Origin: JABWBP01 sp964522165
Lineage (GTDB): Bacteria; Calditrichota; Calditrichia; RBG-13-44-9; J075
DNA length: 64,000 nt
Assembly: GCA_964522165.1 (NCBI GenBank)
Contig: CAZFVV010000008.1
Span: 11,839 to 75,838 of the forward strand
Direction: 5' to 3'
Shown here: piece after piece, positions 1 through 9,200 of the stretch
How the letters are laid out: every line of letters starts with the position of its first letter
Position numbering within the stretch: position 1 is the stretch's first letter
Notes under the pieces: generated by a model
The model's database searches: none
Seen by the model: only the letters and a program-made list of their open reading frames with translations
Told to the model about the DNA's origin: nothing
Made by a program: the position numbers and the translations under genes

Positions 1-2
1 TC

Positions 3-1838
3 TTTGCCAAACCCGTTTTGTCTTCGCGTGCGCCGGTCCATACATTTCTGCAATTGCAACGGACACTTGGCAACCAAGCTGTTGGCCGTTTCCTTCAGGC
101 CAAGCTCAAAGTCAACCAGCCGGGAGATGTGTACGAGCAGGAAGCCGACCGGGTGACGGAGCAGGTAATGCGCATGCTGGAACCGCTGCCCGCCCCGTCT
201 TCTTCCGATGGTGCCAACCCTCACGTTCAACGTAAATGCGCCGCCTGCTCCAGCGGCGGCAGCTTGTGCCCCACATGCGCCGATGAGGGCGCCCTCCAAG
301 CGAAAGAAACTTCAGACGTAACCCCGGTAGTCTCCCCAACGGTGGAAAACCATATCAGCGCCATGCGCGGCGGCGGGCAGCCTTTGCCACTACCGGTACG
401 CGCGTTTTTTGAGCCGCGCTTTGGGTATGATTTCAGCCAGGTGTGGGTGCATACCGATGGGCAGGCGGCGGCATCGGCAAGGGCGGTAAATGCCCTGGCA
501 TACACTGTCGGACCCAATGTCGTATTTGGAGAAGGGCAATATGCGCCAGAAACAACTGCGGGAAAAAAGCTGCTGGCGCACGAACTCGCTCACGTTTGCC
601 AAAATGGGGGACCGGATATCCAGCCAATGATCCATCGGTATGAAGCGCCGGAGCACCAGGATTTGGGAGACGAGTACCTGCGCAACTTGTTAACCTTTTT
701 GCAAACCGGAGAAGGCCAGCGCTGGGCGCAGTCACTGGGTTTTAACCGGGATACATTAGTATCGCAGATTCAAGCTGATCCAATCTTTCGCGGCGGACGA
801 ATCCGGTTGCGTAGCGAGGTTAATCCGCAGACCGGGCGATTGGAACATGTGGAGCTCACACCTGGCGAGATTATCGCGCTGATGGGCGACTTATATGGCA
901 CGTGGGAGGAATTGGCCGCTGCTCCTGTTCAAGAAATCAAAGAGCTTTTGCAGGTTATGGCTCAGGAGCGGACCCACACGCTATCGGCAACGGAAGCTAC
1001 CGTACGCTATCAGGAGATCACTCGCGGCCAGTATTTCAGGCTGGCGGAGAGCAATGTCACCCATTTTGCCAGAGAAAACAAGCAGGAATGGCGCCGTTTG
1101 CACACCCGGGCGTTGAACGAAGCTCAGACGGCAGGTCAGGAACAAAGTGAAGTTCGATTTCAGAAGGCGCTATTGATTGATGCGGCGGCAGGACATTTCC
1201 TCACGGATGCTTTCGCTGCGGGACACCTGTTCGACAGAGGGCAAGTCATGGCGCGCATTAATTTGTACCTGTCGGCTCATCCGCCGTTAGCTGCGAACCC
1301 GGAAATGCAAGGCTACTTAGCCATCGTTGATGTGGCAGGAAAGCTGCCGCAACTGGTTTTGAAGAATATTCACGATCGCTTGAATCAAGAAGGCTTCTGG
1401 GCTACAAACGGCCAGGGCGTGCGCTGGCGAACATTCGGGGATAACTATCTTGGTCTCGCGCAGGAGACGCAGCGAATCGCCGCTCTGGCAGTGTTTCTTT
1501 CGCGCCAGCAGCTTCATTCAGCCCGCAGCGGGCAATCGCCAGATCCGGCTGAGGTGGAGGCGCTTCTGCCTGATGATGATACCGTTACGCGGGCAACCGA
1601 CCAGGCCATTGCTTACATACCCGATGCAGTAAGCCGCGTCGAGAATCTCATGTATCGCAACCGGGGATTGGCGCCGCATCAATTCGGGTCAATTTTAGGT
1701 ACTATTGTCGAATCTAACCTCAGTACTGTGGGCAGCCCGGCGCGCGAACGCCAGATTTTCGAAATGATTGAGTCGGCGCGCCGTATCGGCGCGGGGCCAG
1801 TTGTAGCACCCAGCTTTACGCTCGTAGAGTTTGAATAA
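3..1838 (+). CDS. DUF4157 (eCIS-associated) domain protein, 5' partial
   Basis: The reading frame is open to the first base of the window, so the gene very likely begins further left; a TTG at 18 is the first possible internal start. Counted from that TTG, residues about 10-205 are a DUF4157 domain: the LQRTLGNQAVGR and QPGDVYEQEADR segments, a Cys-rich CAAC/CPTC insert, and a zinc-peptidase-like HELAH motif at 188-192. Known of the family: DUF4157 occurs in cargo proteins of extracellular contractile injection systems and related toxins. The C-terminal 400 residues are mostly helical and contain a GHFLTDAFAAGH motif near 389-402, which resembles the His/Asp metal site of zinc-dependent phospholipase C/S1-P1 nuclease-like folds. 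A cargo or toxin role is inferred; no contractile-system structural genes are visible. Confidence 0.8.
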   Translation, partial: FAKPVLSSRAPVHTFLQLQRTLGNQAVGRFLQAKLKVNQPGDVYEQEADRVTEQVMRMLEPLPAPSSSDGANPHVQRKCAACSSGGSLCPTCADEGALQAKETSDVTPVVSPTVENHISAMRGGGQPLPLPVRAFFEPRFGYDFSQVWVHTDGQAAASARAVNALAYTVGPNVVFGEGQYAPETTAGKKLLAHELAHVCQNGGPDIQPMIHRYEAPEHQDLGDEYLRNLLTFLQTGEGQRWAQSLGFNRDTLVSQIQADPIFRGGRIRLRSEVNPQTGRLEHVELTPGEIIALMGDLYGTWEELAAAPVQEIKELLQVMAQERTHTLSATEATVRYQEITRGQYFRLAESNVTHFARENKQEWRRLHTRALNEAQTAGQEQSEVRFQKALLIDAAAGHFLTDAFAAGHLFDRGQVMARINLYLSAHPPLAANPEMQGYLAIVDVAGKLPQLVLKNIHDRLNQEGFWATNGQGVRWRTFGDNYLGLAQETQRIAALAVFLSRQQLHSARSGQSPDPAEVEALLPDDDTVTRATDQAIAYIPDAVSRVENLMYRNRGLAPHQFGSILGTIVESNLSTVGSPARERQIFEMIESARRIGAGPVVAPSFTLVEFE

Positions 1839-2067
1839 TTTTGTTCACCGTTGGGTTGACGCTCTTGCAGTAGAATGCGGGCATTTATTACTTGTTGTAT
1901 TACTGATAAGCTATTCTTTCCCGGTTTTTTCACAAATAGATTTATTCATAAATTTTTATCAACTCAGATGAGAAAAAGGTTGCGCCGGAGTGCTCTATTG
2001 TGCTGAATAGAAAGAGCAGAAACCATCTATTCATCGAAACCCTCAATGAATATGAAAGGATCTCTAT

Positions 2068-2493
2068 ATGTCTTCCCGAAGATTAGAAGATTTGCACCCC
2101 ATCGTTGCCGAAAAAGCCCGTAAGCTGGTGGAGTTGGCAAAAAATGAAGGAATTGATCTGCTGGTCACCAGCACCCTGCGAACTTTTGAGGAACAGGAGG
2201 AGCTATATGCCCTGGGGCGCACCAAACCCGGCAAGCGCGTTACCAATGCCAAACCCGGGCAATCCTGGCATAACTTCGGCTTGGCCTTCGACGTGGTTCC
2301 GCTACTCAACGGAAAAGCGATCTGGAACAGCCCCTTTTGGAGCCACATTGGCGATCTGGGAAAAAGCCTGGAGCTTGTCTGGGGCGGGGATTTTACCGGT
2401 TTAAGAGATCATCCGCATTTCGAATATCATCCTAACCTGAGCCTGGAAGAAGTCCGGCGCCGGATGGAAAACGGGGAAGGGTTGTTGGCATAA
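2068..2493 (+). CDS. M15 family metallopeptidase (endolysin-like peptidoglycan peptidase)
   Basis: A 141-aa single-domain M15B/C-type peptidase, the length usual for L-Ala-D-Glu or D-Ala-D-Ala endolysins. The zinc-binding pattern is complete: SxHxxGxAxD gives His68 and Asp75, and the DHPHFEY segment gives His117. No signal peptide is seen, so it would need a lysis or injection route, or act on internal murein. The ATG follows a plausible GAAAGGA site. It lies 230 bp after the DUF4157 gene. Peptidases of this kind occur in phage-tail-derived injection clusters, which fits the neighbour, but the link is inference. Confidence 0.85.
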   Translation: MSSRRLEDLHPIVAEKARKLVELAKNEGIDLLVTSTLRTFEEQEELYALGRTKPGKRVTNAKPGQSWHNFGLAFDVVPLLNGKAIWNSPFWSHIGDLGKSLELVWGGDFTGLRDHPHFEYHPNLSLEEVRRRMENGEGLLA

Positions 2494-2641
2494 AAAGACA
2501 AAGAGAGGCTAAATCTAATTGAGAGCTTTTTCAGCGTTTGGGCATCTTATAAAGCAGTAGCAGGTTTAAAATTAAATAATAAATGGACAATTGAAAATGT
2601 TTTAAAGTCAAAAGGTATTATACTGAACAAGGAGAATCATT

Positions 2642-3550
2642 ATGAATACATTAAGCAATTTCGATTTTGATTTCAGTGGAACGGATCGAGCACAGCTATT
2701 GGCTGAAGCCGCTCATACAGTCAAGGGGCTTGGTTCCGAGCTAAGTGGAGAAACTCAGGGACCAGATTCTGCGGTTGAGGCTGCTTCCCGTCTTCTGGCT
2801 GACCTTAATCAGGAGATTGCCGAATTTAGCTCATTTCCGGATGTAATCGAACTTAATGAGGAGCGCTTCACCGAGCCAGGATTGCCGGTTCCTCCACATT
2901 TCAAAGCTCTCAGCGAACGCGCAAGATTTTATTGGCTGCGCTTTCCCATCACACTCTATCCATTGGAGAAAATGCCGTTTACAAAGCTCGAGTGTGCTGT
3001 TGAATTCAACCCCGGTGTTTCACAAGGACACCTGCGGCCTCGCGCGCATATGATCTTTCCCGACAAGAGGTTCAAGAAACTGTTTGAAGTTACCAATAGC
3101 GTAGAATTCGGTATTGGCGCGAACTTTGAATTGGAAGCAGCGAGTGGGAAAATGAATGTGCAGGCTGGTTTGGCACAGGCTCAGGCAGAAGCTGGAGCAG
3201 AGGCAAAAGTGGGTGGCAAAACAGGGTTCATACTTGGTCCATTAACATGTGCTATCAAAAAGGCACAGTTGGATCATAGCCCGATTGGTTCCGAGAGAGT
3301 ATTTTGGAGATTATCTGACGCCGATTTCATCCGTGAAGATGACCCGAGCTTTGTGGTAGTCTTGCAAGTGCCGAAAGAAGTTACCCAACTCAAAATTGCA
3401 GCAGCACTCCAGGCTTATCACTCCTTTAGTTTTCCCGCTGCGGGTCTGGTAGAAGCCATCAGGTATTTCGGTGAACGCCTGGCGACTTTCTTTCGTAAAG
3501 GCGCACCAATTCCAGACACGCAAACTTGGGATATCACTTCCAGGCTGTAG
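2642..3550 (+). CDS. Hypothetical protein, 302 aa, upstream of CHAT operon
   Basis: Not recognised. A good AAGGAG ribosome site precedes the ATG. There is no signal peptide and no clear transmembrane helix. Residues about 1-75 look helical and acidic, the middle (about 110-165) is beta-rich, and an Ala/Gly/Gln-rich amphipathic stretch lies near 165-195, followed by a second mixed region. It sits 83 bp before the first CHAT protease on the same strand. A substrate or effector of the downstream proteases is conceivable because CHAT proteases are often encoded next to their targets, but nothing in the sequence proves it. Confidence 0.6.
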   Translation: MNTLSNFDFDFSGTDRAQLLAEAAHTVKGLGSELSGETQGPDSAVEAASRLLADLNQEIAEFSSFPDVIELNEERFTEPGLPVPPHFKALSERARFYWLRFPITLYPLEKMPFTKLECAVEFNPGVSQGHLRPRAHMIFPDKRFKKLFEVTNSVEFGIGANFELEAASGKMNVQAGLAQAQAEAGAEAKVGGKTGFILGPLTCAIKKAQLDHSPIGSERVFWRLSDADFIREDDPSFVVVLQVPKEVTQLKIAAALQAYHSFSFPAAGLVEAIRYFGERLATFFRKGAPIPDTQTWDITSRL

Positions 3551-3633
3551 TGTTTTGAGATATATAAAAAATCTTCAAGGAGCTAATAGTAATGGTTTAT
3601 TAAACCTTCATCAGTAAACGGGGAAATTCATTC

Positions 3634-4746
3634 ATGTATAATATTGAGCTTACACTGATCGTTCAAGACGATTCGAACATCCGGGCTCGAAAAGATGATG
3701 GCGCTGAGGCAAGCGATAAGGTTGTACTTGATCCCTTGCACCGTAGTTTGATCGGCATCTTCGAGGATTGGGTGAGACAGGGCAAAGTTAGCAAACGTAG
3801 GGAACTTGAGGCGTTCGGGGCCTTACTGTATAGGACGCTATTCAATGGAGAAGTCGGGGCTTTTTTTGAGCAGACTCTGAAGAATATTCCAGAAGGCGAA
3901 CGCCTGCGCGTCCAATTGAGTTTTCAAGAAGAGGCCAGCGATCTGGCCAGGCTGCCGTGGGAATATCTTTATTGTCCCGATACAGAGACCCGTCCCGGTT
4001 TCTTCCTGTCTACCCGTGTTGAGCTGGTGCTTTCACGCTACATGCCGCTTTCTACAGGCCGCCAGGCACTGGCCCCCGAAGAAGGGCCGTTACGGATTCT
4101 GATCGTGGTTTCTCAGCCACAAGATCTTCAACCGGTGATTTCAGAGCCAGTCATAGAAGCTATTCGGCAAATGGCTAATATCACAATCAACATCCTGGAT
4201 AAGCCGACGGTTGACAACTTCCTGGAAAAACTGGAAAAGACCAGGCCGCATGTGCTGCATTTCATCGGCCACGGACGATTCAACAAAGAAGATAAAAAAG
4301 GTGAGATTGCGTTATTAGGGCCAGACGAACAGAATGTGGCATGGATTAGAGACAGGAAATTTATCGAGTTTTTTGGGCAAATGCGTTCGAAACCGCGTCT
4401 CGTCTTCCTTCATCTCTGCGAGGGAGCGACGATCGATTTCAGCGCCAATTTCGCCGGGTTGACTCCCCAGTTGATTCGAGGCGGAATTCAGGCGGTGGTG
4501 GCGATGCAGTACCCTATTACGAACCGGGCAGCTATTGCGTTCAGCCGGGCTTTCTATCGTGAACTTGCGAAGGGGGAACCAATCGATCATGCTGTCCAGA
4601 GAGCACGATGGATGATCACTATCGATGATCCCAAAGCTTATGACAGCCGTGTTTTTGGTACACCGGTATTGTACATGCATAGCCGTGACGGCATCATCCA
4701 GGCCGTGGCAGAATCGCCATCAGCTATTCGCACGGTAAGTAGTTGA
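3634..4746 (+). CDS. CHAT domain caspase-like protease (paralogue 1)
   Basis: A 370-aa protein with a CHAT (caspase HetF-associated with TPR) domain at about residues 90-350. The catalytic pair is visible: His213 in HFIGHG and Cys262 in FLHLCEG. The conserved LPWE segment is at 107-110. Residues 1-70 form a short N-terminal beta-strand/helix module. CHAT proteases are Cys peptidases of clan CD that cut partner proteins in bacterial immunity and cell-death systems. It is the first gene of a tight operon, 18 bp before a second CHAT gene. From about residue 70 onward it is almost identical to that gene, while the first 70 residues are only about half identical. It ends soon after the protease core. 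Confidence 0.9.
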   Translation: MYNIELTLIVQDDSNIRARKDDGAEASDKVVLDPLHRSLIGIFEDWVRQGKVSKRRELEAFGALLYRTLFNGEVGAFFEQTLKNIPEGERLRVQLSFQEEASDLARLPWEYLYCPDTETRPGFFLSTRVELVLSRYMPLSTGRQALAPEEGPLRILIVVSQPQDLQPVISEPVIEAIRQMANITINILDKPTVDNFLEKLEKTRPHVLHFIGHGRFNKEDKKGEIALLGPDEQNVAWIRDRKFIEFFGQMRSKPRLVFLHLCEGATIDFSANFAGLTPQLIRGGIQAVVAMQYPITNRAAIAFSRAFYRELAKGEPIDHAVQRARWMITIDDPKAYDSRVFGTPVLYMHSRDGIIQAVAESPSAIRTVSS

Positions 4747-4764
4747 AACCAAAGGATATGATCC

Positions 4765-6237
4765 ATGAGTAGTGTTGAGCTTATAGTGACTGTTCAAAAC
4801 GAGCGAGATGTAAGGGCTCGGAAGAGTGACGGAAGTGAAGCAAAGTGTCAGATTGAATTTGATGACTTGCGTCGTAGAACTGTAAAAATCTTCGAGGATT
4901 GGCTAAGGATGTCCAAAATTAGCAAACGTGACGAATTAGAAGTACTCGGCATGCATCTATACCGAATGATATTCAATGGAGAAGTTGGGGCTTTTTTTGA
5001 GCAGACTCTAAAGAATGTTCCAGAAGGCGAACGCCTGCGCGTCCAATTGAGTTTTCAGGAAGAGGCCAGCGATCTGGCCAGGCTTCCTTGGGAATATCTT
5101 TATTATCCCGATACAGAGACCCGTGCCGGTTTCTTCCTGGCCACCCGTGTTGAGCTGGTTCTTTCACGCTACATGCCACTTTCTACAGGCCGCCAAGCCC
5201 TGGCCCCCGAAGAAGGACCGCTACGGATTCTGATCGTGGTCTCTCAGCCACAAGATCTTGAACCGGTGATTTCAGAGCCAGTCATCGATGCCATCCAGCA
5301 ATTGGCTAATATCACAATCCACATCCTGGATAAGCCAACGGTTGACAACTTCCTGGGAAAACTAGAAGAGACGAGGCCACATGTGCTACATTTCATCGGC
5401 CACGGACGGTTCAACAAAGAAGAAAAGAAAGGTGAGATTGCGTTATTAGGGCCAGACGAACAGGACGTGGCATGGATTAGAGACAGGGAATTTACCGAGT
5501 ATTTTGTGCAAATGCATTCGAAACCGCGTCTTGTATTCCTTCACCTCTGTGAGGGAGCGACGATTGATTTCACCGCCAATTTCGCCGGGTTGGCTCCCCA
5601 GTTGATCCGCGAAAAAATTCAGGCCGTAGTAGCGATGCAGTACCCTATTACGAACAAGGCAGCTATTGCGTTCAGCCGGGCTTTCTATCGTGAACTTGCG
5701 AAAGGGGAACCAATCGATCATGCTGTCCAGAGAGCACGATGGATGATCACTATCGATGACCCCAAAGCTTATGACAGCCGTGTTTTTGGTACACCGGTGT
5801 TGTACATGCATAGCCGTGACGGCATTATCCAGCCTGTTGAGAAAATAGAATCAGAGGATATACCTCAAAATAGACGATTGTCCCCCGCCATGGGAGGACA
5901 ATCCGAAGGTGCCAAAGATCGTAAACCAGAGTCAGGGCAGGCCAAAGCATCAGCAGATTCGATTGACAGGAAAACGGATGCTGAAAAATTTGGAACCACA
6001 AGTGCGAAACAGCCTCATTTACCATCTATCTTTTTTGAGGCTGAGAGAATAATGAAATCAATGAATTTACAAGATTCTGAAAGGGTAGCTATAAAAAAGG
6101 AGCTTGAAATTATTAGAGAAAAATTAATGATGGCAGATCCAGATAAGTGGTGCTTAATTCTCACCGACTATTGGGATAAAGCACCAGAAGGTAATCTAAA
6201 ATCTATCTTGTTTGACCTGGTGGAGAAAAATAAATGA
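4765..6237 (+). CDS. CHAT domain caspase-like protease (paralogue 2) with C-terminal effector-like domain
   Basis: A 490-aa tandem paralogue of the preceding CHAT protease with the same catalytic positions (His213 in HFIGHG, Cys262 in FLHLCEG). After residue 355 it carries a polar low-complexity linker of about 70 residues and then a compact helical domain of about 65 residues (426-490). That domain resembles the small effector-associated adaptor domains used in bacterial conflict systems, though I cannot assign a family. It overlaps the next gene by 4 bp (ATGA), which implies translational coupling. The near-identical core suggests recent duplication or gene conversion with divergence at both ends, so the two enzymes may differ in partner recognition rather than chemistry. 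Confidence 0.9.
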   Translation: MSSVELIVTVQNERDVRARKSDGSEAKCQIEFDDLRRRTVKIFEDWLRMSKISKRDELEVLGMHLYRMIFNGEVGAFFEQTLKNVPEGERLRVQLSFQEEASDLARLPWEYLYYPDTETRAGFFLATRVELVLSRYMPLSTGRQALAPEEGPLRILIVVSQPQDLEPVISEPVIDAIQQLANITIHILDKPTVDNFLGKLEETRPHVLHFIGHGRFNKEEKKGEIALLGPDEQDVAWIRDREFTEYFVQMHSKPRLVFLHLCEGATIDFTANFAGLAPQLIREKIQAVVAMQYPITNKAAIAFSRAFYRELAKGEPIDHAVQRARWMITIDDPKAYDSRVFGTPVLYMHSRDGIIQPVEKIESEDIPQNRRLSPAMGGQSEGAKDRKPESGQAKASADSIDRKTDAEKFGTTSAKQPHLPSIFFEAERIMKSMNLQDSERVAIKKELEIIREKLMMADPDKWCLILTDYWDKAPEGNLKSILFDLVEKNK

Positions 6238-9200
6238 GTCACCTTTATACTAAACAGCCATCAACCTTGCGCGACGAAATAGGAGATTTGATCGCAAAGG
6301 CACGCTCATCAGCTAACAAAGAAAAAACGGTTGAGATATTTGCAGATAAAGTACTTGATACAATTATATCCTCTGCAGAGTACAGTGAGGATTATGCACC
6401 CGTCAAGACTACTATCCAAAAGTACATTCAAGAGATGGGCAGTTGGCAGGTTATACTCCGAGAAATGCTAAAGCAAGTTGAGGCGTTAGAGGCCAGCCGA
6501 ACGCTGCGGGAGCGATATGGCGAACGCTGGTGGCAGCAGAAACGCAAAGTATTGTACGATACTTTCCAAGGCGATCCGCAAGAGGGGCTACGTCAATGGC
6601 TGCAAACTTACGCTGAGGCACTCATCACCTGGCAACTAAATATCTGTGACAAACTGGCTAAGGAGCCTTTCCCTTTCCCACCGCAAGCGGCCGATTTCAT
6701 TGCTCTCTTTCAGACTGGAACCCAGGCTATCCGAGATGAAAGGTACCTTGATGCCTTGGACATGCTGAACTATCTGATACAGGTTGAGTCAGTAAACCAG
6801 CCACAGCCTATCCTCGACCAAATCAATCGAGCCATTCTGCATATCTTCTCAGGGCGAATTTTTCTTTATAAATCCACCGATAGGGAGAGTGCATTGAGGC
6901 ACTTTAAACAGGCTGGGGAATTGGCTTCAGATGACGGACGACCCCACGCGGCATTAGGGGACTTCTATCGCGTGGAGAATGATACTCATAAGGCGCTACG
7001 GCTGTATCGAGAGGCTATTGAAAGATCCCCAAATCAACCAGATGGCTATATCGGTATGGGCTTGATGGCCGATGATCAAAAGCGGTGGGATGAGGCGGAT
7101 GAGTGGTACGAACGGGCGATAGCCGCTGTACAAAACGAAAAGGATTTTGATATTGGCTTACGCCAGTTCTTGGTGCCAAGTGGAAACATTTATTTATATC
7201 TTGCACGAAAATTTAAGAATGAAGATCCCGAGCGCGCGCTTCGAGCCGTAACATACGCGATTAGTAGTGGAATTAAACAAGATGGGGATTATCCTGAGCG
7301 AACAGCTTATAGTCTTAAAGGTGAATTATTGGAGACGCTTCAAAGACCAACCGAAGCGGCCGAAGCCTACTACGAGGCTGGCCGACGGTGCGGCTGGCAG
7401 AATGAACATCAAATTGCTATTGATTTATTAACGAAAGCAAAGGAACTTAATCCAGGCCATACTCCCATCTTTTGGAATTTGTCGGATACCTGGCGGATGC
7501 TTAGCTACACCCCGGAACCACCATACGTGGACAAAGATTCAATTGAAAAAAGCATAGCCATTTGGGAATATGGCACCCATATTAAATTGCCTGATAGTGA
7601 CTATTTCTGGTCATACACCAGTCGAGCGTTAATTAACGAACAACTGGCTCGCTTGCCAAATGCTGAACTTTGGACTTTGTGGTGGGAAGCCGTTGTCTAT
7701 CTTGAGCGGGCGATACTATTGAATAAATCGGATGTTTATTGTTGGATTTATCTAGGTCGATTCTATCGATTACTATCCACCGAATCAAACGCTCTACACG
7801 TTACCCATAGGGCAATCGAGTATGATCCCACGGATCTCTCGGCCTTAGACGAGCGGGCAGCAATCCTGGCTAACGTGGGCAAATTTGTTGAAGCTGAAGA
7901 GGTGATTGAAAAACGCCAGGCGCTGGAACCGAATGATTGGATGGATGCTGTGAAAGCCTACATTCTCTTACGTAAGGGGCAGTTAGTGGAAGCTCTTGAA
8001 CTGATTAATCGCTCTATTGAAAAATCACCAACGGAAATCTGGTATCGCGATCTCCGGGCGCTGGGTTATCGCATGAATAATGAACCGGCACGAGCTCAGG
8101 AAGACTATCGCTGGATTTGGAGCTATTATGACCCATTAGATCGCGATAATCAAAGCGCATTTGGTTCGGCAGCTTATTCGCTTGGTGACATCGACAAAGC
8201 TATTGAAATTTTTAGCAGGTTGTGCGATGACCCCACCCAGGATTTTTTTAGTAATTATTGTGGCCTTGGAGAATGTTATCTTGCCAAAGGTGATCTCGCC
8301 GCGGGAGAAGAAAATCTTGATAAGGCCATTGCAAAGGCAATCAATGTTCGACAATTGGACGACTTGCTCAACATCAATTTCGCTGACATCCAAAAGCTCT
8401 CCATCGACTGGCCTCATGGTGCTCAAGTGCGGGAAATTCTCGAACAACTCGAGGAGAAAATAAAGACACGACGAACCGAGCTCGAACAACGGCCACGCTC
8501 ACCCGAAGAAGAACTGCAACAAATCGTCACAAAGCACGAACGCGACGGCGAGACCGGCAGTTGGGCGTGGATTGGCGCCAACGCCGGACTGGCGCGCTTA
8601 TACGCCGAAGAGGGGCAATGGGTTGAGGCTGCGAATCTCTACAAACAACTGCTTGCGCTTGAATCCTTGCTATACAATGATATGCCGCCTTTCCCGGAAG
8701 CGCGACGAGGGCTTGAGTTATGTGCGGGCAAGATTGAGCAGTTTGGAGAGGAAGCTTTCAAGGCCGGCCAGACCAATGAGGCGATCCGGCATTACGAGCA
8801 TGCACTCCAACTGGATGGAGATATTTCACGCGACATACAAACGCACGAAAGCATTACACGCACAGCGGGCCTGCATGCAAAATTGGCGCTGGCAATGCTT
8901 GATACAGAAGATGTTCGCGCTGCAAGTAATCCGCTTGCCGCTGCCCTGAATTTATGTCGTCAGGTCGAGGACCCTGATCCGGTGAAGAAGCTTGCCGACC
9001 TGCTCAAGCCGATGCTGCGTAATGGCGCACACTACTGGCAGATGCACGATGCGCTGAACTTGTTAACGGGCGACCAAAATAACACTGAGGCACTCCGCCA
9101 TGACATCGCAACGCTTAATAAAATGATAGCGGGTTACCTGGAAGATCGATATGGCCTTAGTATTAAGCAATCCGATATACTCATATTGCCTATCATTCTC

